A stretch of 64,000 nt of DNA from Poecilobothrus nobilitatus (GCA_947095535.1 OX352772.1:271635940-271699939), one strand, 5' to 3'. Positions 1 through 11,400 are shown, numbered from the stretch's first letter. Program-made: numbers and translations. Notes: generated from the letters alone by a model not told the origin.

Positions 1-243
1 GTGTACTGTATGCTCTTGTATAGCAATTATTTTCATCTGAAAAACTGGTTTCAATTGCTGAATTAGGTATTTGAACACCATTTACGTTTAACACAAATTG
101 TGAAATATCAAAATGTTTAAAATTGTATGGGTTTTTTGATTTTTTTCCAGAGTAACCCACATTTTCTGTCATACAAAAAATTATTGTGTTTGGCAACTGT
201 CCAATAAAAACATTATCAAGTGATATTGATGAGCTTTTATTAA
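1..243 (-). pseudogene. Maverick major-capsid-like protein, C-terminal fragment (copy A)
   Basis: The minus strand reads through about 80 codons without a stop, with the segments FIGQLPNT and NPYNFKHFDISQFVLNVNG. It continues off the left window edge. The same protein occurs at 6,269-6,781 and, as a shorter piece, at 15,745-15,981. By established knowledge this resembles the F54H12.2-like family of arthropod Mavericks, usually taken as the double jelly-roll major capsid protein. Only the C-terminal third is left: an in-frame stop lies just upstream of the surviving start of homology, and copy B has the same truncation point, so the deletion predates the tandem duplication. Copy A lacks the one-base insertion that breaks copy B near 6,667. 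Not expected to be functional. Confidence 0.6.
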
Positions 244-403
244 ATTATGATGAATAAAAGTGGTGTTACCACAAAACCCGCCACACTCATAGTAAACGGG
301 TGAAACAGCATAGTTGTATTAGTTAAAAACTAATTCTGCTAACCTATATTTATATGAAAAGCTCTTTTCCCGAAGTGAATATAAATGTAAATTTAGTTAT
401 TCT

Positions 404-1068
404 ATGGAAAATTCTTTCATAAACCTTGACATGGTTAAACAAGTTCTCATAATTGACCTACAATTTTTACAAGGAAATGAAAAGCAATATTTCCTAAAAG
501 ATTTAGCCATACTTGAAAAATGAAGTTTAATTTCAACTGTGTATCATTTCAAACCACCGTACCCCGCAGAAGACCTTAATCAGGATATGAAATATAATAA
601 CCAGCATTGCGAAAGTAAAATAAATAGACTTAAATGGAATAAAGGTTTAGTTGAATATTTAGATGTAAAATGTATATTAAAACATTATTTAGAGTCAGCT
701 CAAAAAATTTATGTTAAAGAAGAACAAAAAAAACGTGTTCTTCAAAAGTACATTGACAGTGTTAAAATAAAAGATCTAAGCAGATATTTGCCGTCATTGC
801 AAAAGATTGATAACTTTAAATCAAATTGTCCTATACACTTATCAAACAACAATTTCAGATGTGCTGTTAGAAATTGCTATGATGTATATATGTATCTTTT
901 AAAGGAAAAAATGGGAATATGCATACAGTTCAGCACGGAAAGGTCATTGGGAAGGATACGTACGTGATATTAGTAAATTTCAAAGACGTATAGAAAAATT
1001 TGGTTTGACTCTTTCTGCAATTTTTACATCTGATCATCATACCAAAATGTTTCAACTTAGATTTAAAT
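404..1068 (+). pseudogene. Maverick exonuclease-like ORF of unknown function (copy A)
   Basis: Divergent from the capsid fragment. ATG at 404, or at 431 as used in the Mav2 homologue. A stop codon interrupts it at about 521-523; the long open part runs 539-967 and contains FKPPYPAEDL and YVKEEQKKRVLQKY. Homologues lie at 6,942-7,292 plus 19,886-20,137 and at 18,495-18,988, so this is a real conserved Maverick gene rather than chance. I compare it loosely to an RNase H-fold exonuclease because of the N-terminal acidic/hydrophobic pattern; that is inference only. After the ORF a second frame at about 913-1,068 reads RKGHWEGYVRDI and FGLTLSAIFTSDHH, shared with copy B but absent from Mav2. It may be the tail of another Maverick gene joined by deletion. 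Confidence 0.55.
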
Positions 1069-1500
1069 AGAAATATAAAAATAAAATATTTTAAACTTTG
1101 AATTGATAATTTATGTTATGTTATGTTATGAATATCTTTTAAAAATGAATATTTTATGCATAAATTATAAGTAAAAAATAAACAACATAAATACAAATCA
1201 AGAGTAAAGAGTATATCTTTAGTTTAACCAGTTCCATATTTTTGATTTTTGATTTTCTCTTTTCTTCTATAAATTCTTAAAGTAGAAAAACACAAATATG
1301 TATCTATTCAGAAGAGACCACATTTTTATGTAAGCAAAAAATCTATATCTTACTTTACTTTTTTTTTATGCTAACAAAACAAACAAAAACAGGATTACAC
1401 TTTTTCTTTTCAATTTTAAAGATGCTCTGTAGATTTAAAAATAAAAAAATTTTTTCTGTTTTTATTTTCATATAAAAAATTTTACATTTACATATAAAAA
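1069..1500. other. AT-rich spacer without genes
   Basis: No coding signal is convincing. A short TTATG run lies near 1,113-1,131. The string TTTTCAATTTTAAAGATGCT at about 1,407-1,427 recurs at about 3,921-3,941 and in copy B near 20,240, so the intervening 2.5 kb is bounded by a short direct repeat. Confidence 0.5.
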
Positions 1501-1514
1501 ATAGATATACCTTC

Positions 1515-1770
1515 AAAGGTATGCATCGGATCAGAATCAAATTCTGAGTCGATTAAGTCATGTCCGTCCGTCAGTACGCTAACTCAAACACTAAGAAAGC
1601 TAGAATCTTGAAGTTTATACAAAATATTCTGGGAGCAATTTGTAGGTTCCCTATATTTTTTGGTTGAGTTCCGACCAAAACTTCGGGTAGCTCCCGAACA
1701 ACTGACTTTTAGATCTCCACAATTTTTTTGAAATAGAGCCATGCATTTTAACTGCTGATAGATATCATAA
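1515..1770 (+). mobile_element. Truncated Helentron/DINE-1-like 5' region
   Basis: Contains the ATTCTGAGTCGATTAAGTCATG then GTCCGTCCGTC core followed by an AACTC motif. This matches the order seen in the better copy at 2,538-3,880, but with no flanking hairpin or tandem array. The GTCC proto-microsatellite is characteristic of dipteran mini-me/DINE-1 elements (established knowledge). Confidence 0.5.
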
Positions 1771-1779
1771 TATTAATTT

Positions 1780-2535
1780 TATGATATTAGCCCCACCCGT
1801 TAAGGAGCTACAACCCCCCAAAGTTCGAAAAATCTCTATATTTAAATTCTTATAACACAAGCTCTATAAAGTATATCTTCAATATGAAAATTCCAAACGA
1901 TAGGTCCTATTATGAGCTTTACAAACATGTATATACTAAATATATACTTGTGCTATGCGGAATCTAATCTATCTTTAACGAATTTATAATATCATGTTTA
2001 TTTATATATCGTATATGTCACTGATGACTGAATGATCAGAATATAGATGTATATTATATAGCGCCGTATTTATATACATATATGTATTTTATTGTACATA
2101 CTTATAAAAATTATTCTATGAATGAAATTATTTTTAAAGACATATTGCAATGTATGGCGATATACTTATAACAATATAAATATACTATGTGCGCATTAAT
2201 GTAATATAATATTTAAAATTATATTTACTATTTTGTACTAAGTAAATTTAATATACATTTACCGCTTAGTATTAAATGGTACTATAGAATATTTGAAAAA
2301 GTTTTGGATTGATAATCGTTATGGGGCAGGTTAGAATCTGCTTTTGATGAATGTATAAACATATAGTTTGAATATATGTACAAGCCATAGTTCTAGAAAT
2401 TATAAAATCCACCCAAATTATTTTAAAATACTAAAATATTAAAAAAATAATATTGTAAGCAGAGTGGCAGGCTGTGAATATACTAACGGTTGGTACGGTT
2501 ATCTAAGAGTTGACAACAGGCAACTGTATTCTTTC
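1780..2535. other. AT-rich intergenic stretch
   Basis: Runs of TATATGTA and TACATA dominate around 1,925-2,260. No ORF or RNA gene is supported. Confidence 0.4.
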
Positions 2536-2537
2536 TC

Positions 2538-3880
2538 GTTATACCCTACACATTAAGTATAGGGTATGTTAACTTTGGTATGGTGTTTGTAACCCCCAAA
2601 AGGAAGCGAGTTAGATATAGACATGTATATATATTCTGAATCAGGATCACCGCCGGAGTCGATTTAGCGATGTCCGTCCGTCCGTCCGTACGCACGATAA
2701 CTCAAAAAATAATGATGCTATCTTGATGAAATTTATACTGTAGGTTAACAATGACTAAGGTAAGGCGGGGATTGTAAATGGGCGAAATCGGACCATGCGT
2801 TTGAGTACCTCCCATACAACTTCCAAAACCTAATACGCATATTTTCGAAATTAATAATGATAGAAACTTAAAATTTTGTACGAGGGTGTGTTTTTCTGAA
2901 TTACTGATATCCCCAAAATTTGAGATGAAGTGGAGTGGTTGTTCGGGTACCTCCCATACAACTCCCAAAACCGAACATGCATATCTTTGAAATTAATAAA
3001 GATAGGAACTTCAAATTTGATAGGAGGGTGCTGTTTAATAAATCCCTGATTTGTCTAAAATTTGAGAGGAATTGGAGTGGTCGTTCGGGTACCTCCCATA
3101 CAACTCCCAAAACCGAACAAGCATATCTTCGAAATTAATAAAGACAGAAACTTCAAATTTGGTACTAGGGTGTTGTTTGCTGAATCCCTGATTTGCCCAA
3201 AATTTGAGATGAATTGGTGGAGCTGTTCGGGTACCTCCCATACAACTCCCAAAACCGAACATGCATATCTTCGAAATTAATAAAGATAGGAACTTCAAAT
3301 TTGATACGAGGATGCTGTTTCCTAAATCCCTGATTTGCCTAAAATTTGAGATGAATTGGAGTGGTCGTTCAGGTACCTCCCATACAACTCCTAAAACCGA
3401 ACAAGCATATCTTCGAAATTAATAAAGACAGAAACTTCAAATTTGGTACAAGGATGTTGTTTCCTGAATCCCTGATTTGTCCAAAATTTAAGATGAATTA
3501 GAATGGTTGTTCGGGTATCTGCCACACAACTCCTAAGACCAAACAAGCATATCTTCGAAATTAATAAATATATAAACTTGAAATTTGATATAAGAATGTT
3601 CTACCCTGTTGATGTCTCTAAAATTTGAGATGAATTGGGGTGGTGGTCCGCGTGCCTTCACACACTTCCCAAGATCTAACAATCATATTTTCGAATTTAA
3701 TAAAGATAGAAACCTGAAATTTTGTACAAAGTTGTAACAGCATTTATTTTTTTAAGCTTTTATTAAATACCTAACTAAAATAACTTATGGATTTTTAATT
3801 TAATTTGAATGTTTTAGGTGTAGGGTATAAATAAGTCGGTTGTATCGACTTACTGTTATTTTTACTTGTTTTCTTTTAAA
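2538..3880 (+). mobile_element. Helentron-like non-autonomous element (DINE-1/HINE type)
   Basis: Starts near ATACCCTACACATTAAGTAT, followed by GGTATGTTAACTTTGG, a GTTTGTAACCCCC segment and the GTCCGTCCGTCCGTACG core at about 2,671-2,690. A central tandem array follows (2,790-3,720). It ends with GTGTAGGGTATAAATAAGTC and a hairpin AAGTCG-N7-CGACTT at about 3,832-3,850, then ACTTGTTTT. A 5' ATACCC start, GTCY core, central repeats and a 3' stem-loop are the established layout of DINE-TR type Helitron/Helentron derivatives. It has no coding capacity, so it would depend on a Rep/helicase supplied elsewhere. The same 3' hairpin stands alone at 52,202-52,256. Confidence 0.65.
2790..3720 (+). repeat. 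142-bp tandem repeat array, about 6.5 copies
   Basis: The phrase GTACCTCCCATACAACT recurs at about 2,804, 2,947, 3,089, 3,232, 3,374 and more weakly at 3,516 and 3,655, giving a period of 140-142 bp. Each unit also carries CATATCTTCGAAATTAATAA and CCAAAATTTGAGATGAATTG. The middle units are most alike and the outer ones most decayed, as expected for satellite expansion from the centre. Confidence 0.85.
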
Positions 3881-3917
3881 ACTGGAATGTTAAAAAAATT
3901 GTCTAGATTTTTTTTTT

Positions 3918-4467
3918 TTATTTTCAATTTTAAAGATGCTCTAAGTATGATAGATAATTGCATAAACTCAAGTGATTAATCGGGTTATTATCTAAATAGT
4001 AGTTGATGAATTTTTAAGTCACTAAATATAAAATCTATACCATACCACAGCTAATAAAATTGTATTAAAAGTTGGATTAATAATCGTTAGATTATATAGT
4101 TTTGAAACTACATTGGAAAAGTCATATTTACTTTTCTTATAGGTATATTATGTTACTCTTTTTTAGTTTGCAAAAATGTTAAATAATATTAAATATCATA
4201 TATTTATTATTTTTATGGGTGTTTTGAACACTATAAAGAGTTCCATCGGGTAATTTAGAATTAACAAGAATAATATTAATATAATATTATTCTTACTCGT
4301 TTTCAATCATAGCAACTTCAAATTGAAATACTATAATACTTATATACAAATAAAGCTTCACAAGGTATAATAGATTAATGTTATTTTTATAAAATTTATA
4401 AAAAAAGAAATCAATTATATCCATCGTATGGTAAAGTTATGGGTAATGTTGGTGGCGAAATCCACAA
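3918..4467 (+). repeat. Tandem-duplicated segment, right part of copy A
   Basis: Nearly identical to 20,230-20,777, from TTTCAATTTTAAAGATGCTC through GGTGGCGAAATCCACAAATA. The match stops abruptly at about 4,467, which I read as the junction between copy A's end and copy B's start. No gene is visible inside. Confidence 0.8.
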
Positions 4468-4637
4468 ATATATAATAACAATAAGTAGTTTTAAAAATCC
4501 AATTTTACATTTCTTTATTTATATACTCTGAAAACTTTGAATTTTGACTGGGTTCTACAGTATATAACGCGGTTCAATTTTACTGGCAAATCATTGTTAA
4601 TTCAATTTTGCTATGATATTTTACAAACAAAAAAAAA

Positions 4638-4867
4638 ATGGAACCTGATTCAACAACATTTCCATATACTAAGGGCACTTCAATAGTATATCAGTATACA
4701 AAATGAGGTTCAAGTTGATGAAATTACATCTACTATAGAAACTGAAGAATTCATACCACCATTTCAAGTCCTAGTAGATCTTCATAGATGAGCAACAAAT
4801 TTGGGAAATAAATAACCAAAAAGGAGATCCTGACTATTTTGCAGAATTTTTCAGAAATAATTTATAG
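4638..4867 (+). pseudogene. Small acidic Maverick protein (copy B), degraded
   Basis: Begins ATG GAACCTGATTCAACAACATT, closely matching the start of the acidic ORF at 14,782 in Mav2. It also keeps the region encoding the ETEEFIPPF motif. An early stop follows the VYQYTK region, and further frame changes make it non-coding. It lies upstream of and opposed to the minus-strand genes, the same relative position as in Mav2. Function unknown. Confidence 0.6.
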
Positions 4868-5095
4868 CCTAAAATAATATATAAGAATATTTGTATAAAT
4901 GTATATGTATCTATAAGTATTTCATAATAAAAACAAATTAAATATATTCTACAAATTTTTCATTTATTGTTGTTCTTGAATAAAATTATGCAAATTTTAT
5001 TTTCTAGTAGTACAGGTATTTCAAAAAAACAATCTAGACTAATTGCATTGAACGCTATAACGTTGTATTGGAATACATATTTTTTCGTTACAATT

Positions 5096-5509
5096 TCATA
5101 ACATATTTTTCTTAACAGGTTTTGATATATTTAATAACATATTCCCATTTGATTCAGCATTTTTATTGTGTATCATTAGAGCTTGAAGAAAATCAATTAA
5201 GTTCTAAAATGTGTCAGCTTCCTCCTTGTTAATACTAAGACATCGGCTAATAACAATTCTTAACCCATATTGTAAACATAATTTTGTATTCTTTATTGAT
5301 TGTTTCGAGTACCTTTCATAAAATTGCTGATAGAACTTACACCAATCATGATATTTTAAAATAGCTGGCTTTTGTCCGATACGGTGAAAAATGCAAGTTG
5401 CTACAAGAAATTCTGTATCAAAACCAACAAGAACTTTTAATGACTGATTTCTGTTGAGAAAATATGTATAGCTCAACATTAAATTTGTGTTAGAAACTTG
5501 ATCTTCCAT
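5096..5509 (-). pseudogene. Small Maverick ORF of unknown function (copy B)
   Basis: ATG at 5,509 opens a 101-codon frame ending SINKEEADTF, then a stop at about 5,204. The same frame continues open to 5,096. The C-terminal part, with SINKEEAD followed by LIDFLQA, matches a remnant at 15,332-15,486 in Mav2, so it is a conserved Maverick gene at the end of the leftward virion cluster. I do not recognise a domain. Confidence 0.5.
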
Positions 5510-5650
5510 TACTGCGTTTTAACTAAAGCTTTTGAATATTAATTATATTGCTGAGCTACACAAGATTGTGAAAAATTTAAATTTCCAAATAAGTTGTAAA
5601 ACATATTAATAATCAGATTGTCGTTTTCTATATGATTATCTTTGTGAAAT

Positions 5651-6043
5651 TCATTCAAAAAAGTTTTCATACTTAAACTTATCAAAAGTTTTCATACTAA
5701 ATCTATACGAGCCATAAACACAGCAGTATTGCCCACATACATCTAAAAGAATATCCTGTGTCTGCCTATTATTAAAAACTATGCACTGATTTTTCAAGTA
5801 TTTCTAAATTTTCGGTTTATCTGGAACTCCACCATCCGAATCAAAATATTCTGTGCAACCATGCTTTGGAATATAAAGGGCAAACCAATTTGTTCCCGGA
5901 TCTTTTATCTTATCAGTGTTTACAATTAAAAAAGTTGGTTTTTCTATTATTTTTGGAATTTTGTCTAAAGCAAAAACTACCTTAAAATATTTGTTTGTAA
6001 ATTTGTTACATTTTAAAACACTAGTAATTTCTAAAGTGTTCAT
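5651..6043 (-). pseudogene. Adenain-like cysteine protease (Maverick AVP-type)
   Basis: This gene would cleave virion proteins in a Maverick/adintovirus particle. ATG at 6,043. Residues about 49-70 read DPGTNWFALYIPKHG then EYFDSDG; further on comes Q-x6-C in the form QDILLDVCGQYCC. This is the adenovirus-protease layout (His-box, Glu/Asp, Gln, Cys). The position normally holding the catalytic His in the GT-H-W box is Asn here. One in-frame stop interrupts the gene at 5,804-5,806, between the Asp box and the Cys box; the frame then continues to 5,651. Both changes argue that it is dead. Mav2 has lost the gene entirely. Confidence 0.75.
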
Positions 6044-6227
6044 GACTCAAACTGACTCAAATCATACACTCTACTTATAATTTCTTTGGTTGGAAATTTG
6101 TAAGTAAACTCTTTTATAAATTTTTACAAAGTTCTTTAATTCCAACTAAACAAATATCTTTTACAAATGAAGTATTTTTATCATCACAACAAAATTTCAC
6201 ACCCATAAGTGCACAGGACGATGACAT
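6042..6227 (-). pseudogene. Small Maverick ORF of unknown function (copy B)
   Basis: ATG at 6,227 opens MSSSCALMGVKFCCDD and continues with KDICLVGIKELCK before a frame break. The Mav2 homologue at 15,487-15,723 is longer and intact. Both sit directly downstream of the capsid-like gene on the minus strand, so a virion-associated role is plausible but unproven. Confidence 0.5.
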
Positions 6228-6268
6228 CTTGTCGAATATTCAAATACATGTTTTAGTATTTATTCTAT

Positions 6269-6781
6269 TTATAGATTTGTAAATATATTTCGATTTTTAT
6301 CAATTTGTATGCTTGCATCAAATTCTCCATAAACAATAGCAGTTAGTGTAGATGTAAGTGGTTTTGATAGCCTTGCCTCAATTCTAACTGTACCCTGGTT
6401 TAGTAAACCTTGACATACTTCATTTCCAGATGCATCAAGAGTTAAATCAAAAGCTAGTATAAAATATCAATTACTAAACATAGACTTTGTTATCTGATGA
6501 CCTTTATCATTGTGGTAAATTCCAGTTCCTGAAAAAAGTGTACTGTATGCTCTTGTATAGCAATAATTTTCATCTGAAAAACTGGTTTCAATTGCTGAAT
6601 TAGGTATTTGAACACCATTTACGTTTAACACAAATTGTGAAATATCAAAATGTTTAAAATTGTATGGGGTTTTTTGATTTTTTTCCAGAGTAACCCACAT
6701 TTTCTGTCATACAAAAAATTATTGTGTTTGGCAACTGTCCAATAAAAACATTATCAAGTGATATTGATGAGCTTTTATTAA
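6269..6781 (-). pseudogene. Maverick major-capsid-like protein, C-terminal part (copy B)
   Basis: Contains FDISQFVLNVNGVQIPNSAI, TRAYSTLFSGTGIYHND, and the C-terminal FDLTLDASGNEVCQGLL and ARLSKPLTSTLTAIVYGEFD. Breaks: a one-base insertion in a G/T run near 6,667 relative to copy A, and a stop codon near 6,471. The N-terminal two thirds of a normal F54H12.2-like capsid protein is missing, with the same truncation point as copy A. It lies head-to-head with the exonuclease-like ORF. Confidence 0.65.
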
Positions 6782-6941
6782 ATTATGATGAATAAAAGTG
6801 GTGTTACCACAAAACCCGCCACAATCATAGTAAACGGGTGAAACAGCATAGTTGTATTAGTTAAAAACTAATTCTGCTAACCTATATTTATATGAAAAGC
6901 TCTTTTCCCGAAGTGAATATAAATGTAAATTTAGTTATTCT

Positions 6942-7292
6942 ATGGAAAATTCTTTCATAAACCTTGACATGGTTAAACAAGTTCTCATAATTCACCTACG
7001 ATTTTTACAAGGAAATGAAAAGCAATATTTCCTAAAAGATTTAGCCATACTTGAAAAAGGAAGTTTAATTCCAACTGTGTATCATTTCAAAGCACCGTAC
7101 CCCGCAGAAGAGCTTAGTCAAGATGTGAAATATAATAACCAGTATTGCGAAAGTAAAATAAATAGACTTAAATGGAATAACAGTTTAGTTGAATATTTAG
7201 ATGTAAAATGTATATTAAAACATTATTTAGAGTCAGCTCAAAAAATTTATGTTAAAGAAGAACAAAAAAAACGTGTTCTTCAAAAGTACATT
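6942..7292 (+). pseudogene. Exonuclease-like Maverick ORF (copy B), 5' part, split by Mav2
   Basis: ATG at 6,942, uninterrupted for about 117 codons up to the Mav2 insertion point. It shows FLQGNEKQYFLKDLAILEKG, YHFKAPYPAEEL and YVKEEQKKR. This is the best preserved N-terminal half of the family in the window: copy A has an early stop and Mav2 a frameshift. The 3' part of the gene resumes at 19,886. The last codons before the break lie in the duplicated target TACATT. Confidence 0.6.
7287..7292 (+). repeat. Left 6-bp target site duplication of Mav2 (TACATT)
   Basis: TACATT immediately precedes the element's AGTAGATAGG start. The same six bases follow its end at 19,880-19,885. Copy A keeps the unoccupied site AAAAGTACATTGACAGTG at about 746-763. 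Six-bp duplications and AG...CT ends are the established Maverick signature. Confidence 0.95.
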
Positions 7293-8295
7293 AGTAGATA
7301 GGTAGGCACTTGGGCCAGACAGGTCAGTAGTTCAAGGTCACCCAGAAGTAGGTCAAGTTCACCCAGAAGTAGGTCAAGGTCACCCAGAAGTAGGTCAAGG
7401 TCACCCAGAAGTAGGTCAAGGTGACCCAGAAGTAGGTCAAGGTGTCCCAGAAGTAGGTCAAGGTCACCCAGAAGTAGGTCAAGGTCACCCAGAAGTAGGA
7501 CAAGGCCACCCGGAAGTAGGTCAAGGCCACCCGGAAGGCCAGACAGGAAGTATGTCAAGGTCATTTTAAAAGTAGGTCAGACTGGCGGCGATCGTCAGTT
7601 GTTTATAAAGATTGTATACTTGGTTTAAGTAATAAGTATGCAGGAAAATAGTAGGAAAAAAATGCTTTTTCATACAATGTAAAGAGAAAAAAAATGTACC
7701 TATACGTTTCTTTAAAATTAAAAAGAAGTGCAAACTGGTTTTTTAAATCTTAGATAAAGAATCAATAAAATTAATGCAATTTTGATATGCATTTTTTTTT
7801 CTTTTTTTCTTGTTTTTTCTTTTTTTTTATGAAGTATTTAAAGAAGAGGAAATAAAAACCATTAATTAATTGCGAGTATCATAGTATAAGATTTTATTGT
7901 TATGTAAGAATATTGACAAAAATATGAATGAAAAGAAAACAAACAGGAAATCAAAAATATCTAACATGTGGTTTAAGTAATTGGCGTGAATGGAAATAGT
8001 AAGAGAAAATGCGTTTTTATAAAATGTAAAGAGAAAAATTTAAACAAATTAAGTGTATCTATGCGAATTTTAAAAATTAAAAGAAAAAAGTGCAAAGCTA
8101 GCGTTTAAATCTGAATTTTTTTCTTTTCTTTTTTGTTCTGATGAAATATTTAAAGAAGAGGAAAGAAAAAATTATTGGTATTTTTTAGATTTTATTGATA
8201 TGTAAGAATGTAGAACAAAAAAAGATGTATTCTTATGTTGTGTTAAAAAAAAAATAAAACAAATTTATTTATATGTTTGAAATATTTTTTTCTTA
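7293..8295 (+). repeat. Left terminal inverted repeat of Mav2
   Basis: Reverse complement of 19,028-19,879 with small indels. The landmarks are CAGTTGTTTATAAAGATTG, TTGCGAGTATCATAG, AGGAAATCAAAAATATCTAA and GTATTCTTATGTTGTG. The homology fades within the T-rich stretch near 8,290. The length difference between the two repeats is mostly the number of 21-bp minisatellite copies near the tip. Confidence 0.85.
7324..7575 (+). repeat. 21-bp minisatellite in left TIR, about 11 copies
   Basis: The unit is AGGTCAAGGTCACCCAGAAG plus one base. The right TIR (about 19,785-19,853) has only two or three units. Six units contain the exact octamer-plus motif TCAAGGTCA and one contains TCAAGGCCA. These match the published FTZ-F1/ERR-type nuclear receptor monomer site YCAAGGYCA. 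The long reading frames on the opposite strand here are a by-product of the repeat. Confidence 0.85.
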
Positions 8296-8433
8296 TTATG
8301 TATAAGCATTGATTAAGAATTATATAGTATGAGTAATTGTAAAATGTAAAAAAATTGTTAATAGAGAAAAATTCGAAGATTAGAAACGATCGCAGTCGGT
8401 TCTTTCAAAATAAAAATTGAAAAATATAAAATT

Positions 8434-11400
8434 ATGATAATAATTAATAAAAATTTAATTAAAAATACAAAAATGAATACTGAAAAATTCAATATTATAT
8501 CAGTTAAATCAGTGAATGTAAAAAGATTTAATATAAATTCAGTACCAGACAACAAAGATCCAATAGATTGGATTAAAACTGGTATTGAAGAATTATTTAA
8601 CAATTTACTTGAAAATGTTGATTCTAGTGATAAAATTGGAGTTACTTTTGGATGCCAAAGTTTTCATGAACGTGGTCCAGCCTGCATCAATTTTAAAGAT
8701 GCAAAAGATCTTTAAAGGAGCAAGTATCAATGAGCTCAAAAAATTTCAACTTTACCTCTCAAAATATGAAATTGTAGTTTTTGATTTCAGAGGAAAAGGA
8801 AAAACGATTATTTTTCAAGGTGAAGAACCTAAGGAAAAAAGATTAAATTTGATATACAATGAAGGTCACTGCAATGTAATTACATCACTAACAGCAGCAT
8901 TAAGTTGTGATTACTTTTGCCAAACATGCATTGTTCCATATAACAATAGATTGTCTCACCGATGTGCACAGTCATGTTTCTTCTGTAAATCATCTCCGGC
9001 GTGTGACGTAAATTTTCCAAACATTAAATGTGATGTATGTAATCGAATTTTTAAAGGTCAAACTTGTTTTGGTAATCATAAAGCAACATCATCTACAAAT
9101 AAAAAATCTATTTGTACTCTTATAAATTCCTGTAAAAAATGCTTTAAAGTATACAAAGCTGATGGTAAATCATATATGCTATGAACATTTGTGTAAAAAT
9201 TGTAATACAAATGTAGGTTCAGATCACCAATGCTTTGTTACACCATGTAAAGAATTAGCTGAACTATATTATATATTTTCTACGATCTCGAAACAACTCA
9301 AGATGATATCATCGGGGAGAAACTTCATGAAGGTGTTGCAATAGGAGATATAATTGAACATCAGCCTGATTTATGTATTTTTGAACAATGTTGCACCCAT
9401 TGTATATTATCTATTGTTGAAAGATGCAATTTTTGCGGACTTCGTCAACATATGTTAAAACAGAATTCAATACAAATATTTTTAGAATATATACTCAACC
9501 AAAGAAAAATATTTGATAAAGTTATAGTTATTGCACATAATGGGCAGGCATTTGATAATCAGTTTTTATTAAACTATATCTTAGAGAAAACAATCATAAA
9601 ACCAAAATTAATTATGAGAGGAACAAAGATAATTTTAATGCTTCTAGATAACGTGAAATTTATTGATTCATTAAACTATTTTCCAATGCCGTTGTCTAGT
9701 TTACCTAAAGCGTTTGATTTAGACATAAATTTGAAAAAAGGATATTTTCCTCATATGTTTAATCGTAAAAACAATATAAATTATAATGGAAAGCTGCCCC
9801 ATCGTAAATATTACTGTTATAATTCAATGGGTGCGTCGGAAAGAAAAATATTTCTTGAATGGTATGAAGAAAATAAAAACAAGTCCTTTAACCTTCAAAA
9901 TGAACTTGTAGAATATTGTTTGAATGACGTAAAAATTTTAACAGCAGCCTGTATTAAATTCAGAAATTTATTTTTAAAAGAATGTAAGGTTGAGCCATTT
10001 TTAGAAGCCACTACAATTACTTCAGCGTGTAATTTGGTTTTTAGAAGGAATTTTTTAAACCCGTATACAATTGGACTTATACCTAAACAAGGTTTTCGCT
10101 TATCAGAAAATCAATCAATTATTGCCATAAAATGGTTAATGTGGGAAGAAAAACAAAGAAAAATAAGTATTCAGCATAGTGGTAATGGAAAAGAAAAAGT
10201 TATTTTTGGTCTCCGTGTTGACGGATATTGTACAGACACAAAACAAATATTTGAGTTTTATGGTTGTTATTACCATGGCCATCCAAAATGTTGCAAATAT
10301 AACAATGATAAAAAATATGAAACACGTTATGAGGCTACACTATCCAAAGTCAATAAATTACGATCTTTAAATTATCAAGTAATTCAAAAGTGGGAGTGTG
10401 AATTTCAAAAAGAAATCAGATCAAAAGAATATATAGCATTTTTCTCAAAATTGGAGAACCAAAGTTTGATACCACTAAAACCACGTGATGCGTTTTATGG
10501 CGGTAGAAACACAAGAACACAAGAACATATTGTGGAAACACAAGAACATATTATAAAATGCACCTGGTGAGAAAATAATGTACATAGATATATGTTCACT
10601 ATATCCTTGGGTGTGTAAATACGGAAAATTTCCAGTGGGGCATCAAAGTTAAAGTGCAAGTGCAGTGCAACAAATTAAATTTAAATAATACTGAAGGATT
10701 AATAAAAGCATTGATACTTCCTCCAGAAAAACTCTACCACCCGGTTTTGCCTATAAATCAAAATAATAAGCTAATGTTTTCCTGTTGTCGAACATGTAGC
10801 GTGGAAATGAATAATGATGACTGCTCTCATGACGATCGCAGTAGATCAATTTTAGGAACATGGGTTATAGATGAAGTAAGAGAAGCTGTTAAACAAGGAT
10901 ACAAGATTGTGCAAATATACGAAGTATGGAAGTATACTGTTAAACAATTTAATCACCTTACATCACAAAAGGTGATTTTTACTGAAATGATGAACAAGTT
11001 CCTTAAAATTAAACAAGAAGCTTCAGGCTAGCTTTTGTAGAACACCAAAGGAAAAGTGTAAATATTTAGAAAATTTTCCAAAGTGGAAGGCATAAATTTA
11101 CAGTTTAACGAAATAGAAAAAAATCCTGGATTAAGATCATTAGCTAAATTAATGTTAAACTCTTTCTGGGGTAAGAGAAAATGAATCAAAAACTGAAATC
11201 ATAAATGAGCCTTTTGAATTATTTACTCTTCTTACTGATCCTTCCAAGAATGTGAACCAAATAACTCCAATAAATGAAAGAACTGTTTTGGTAAATTGGG
11301 AATACAAAAAAGAAACAGCTGAATCATTATTAACAGTTAACGTTTGTATAGCTGCTTACACTACCACACAAGCTCGTTTAAAATTGTATTCTTACCTAAA

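Noticed and set aside
2702..3298. Overlapping frames on both strands with GVVWEVPE and SFINFED-type repeats
   Set aside because: These arise from the 142-bp tandem array. They repeat with the DNA unit and have no coding features.
7280..7564. Long minus-strand frames of repeated LLLGDLDLLLG-type and TYFWVTL-type peptides
   Set aside because: They are translations of the 21-bp minisatellite, which is a multiple of three and free of stops in several frames. No start context or homologue supports them.
7324..7575. CRISPR-like array (regular 21-bp repeats)
   Set aside because: Repeats are contiguous without unique spacers and lie in a eukaryotic transposon terminus.
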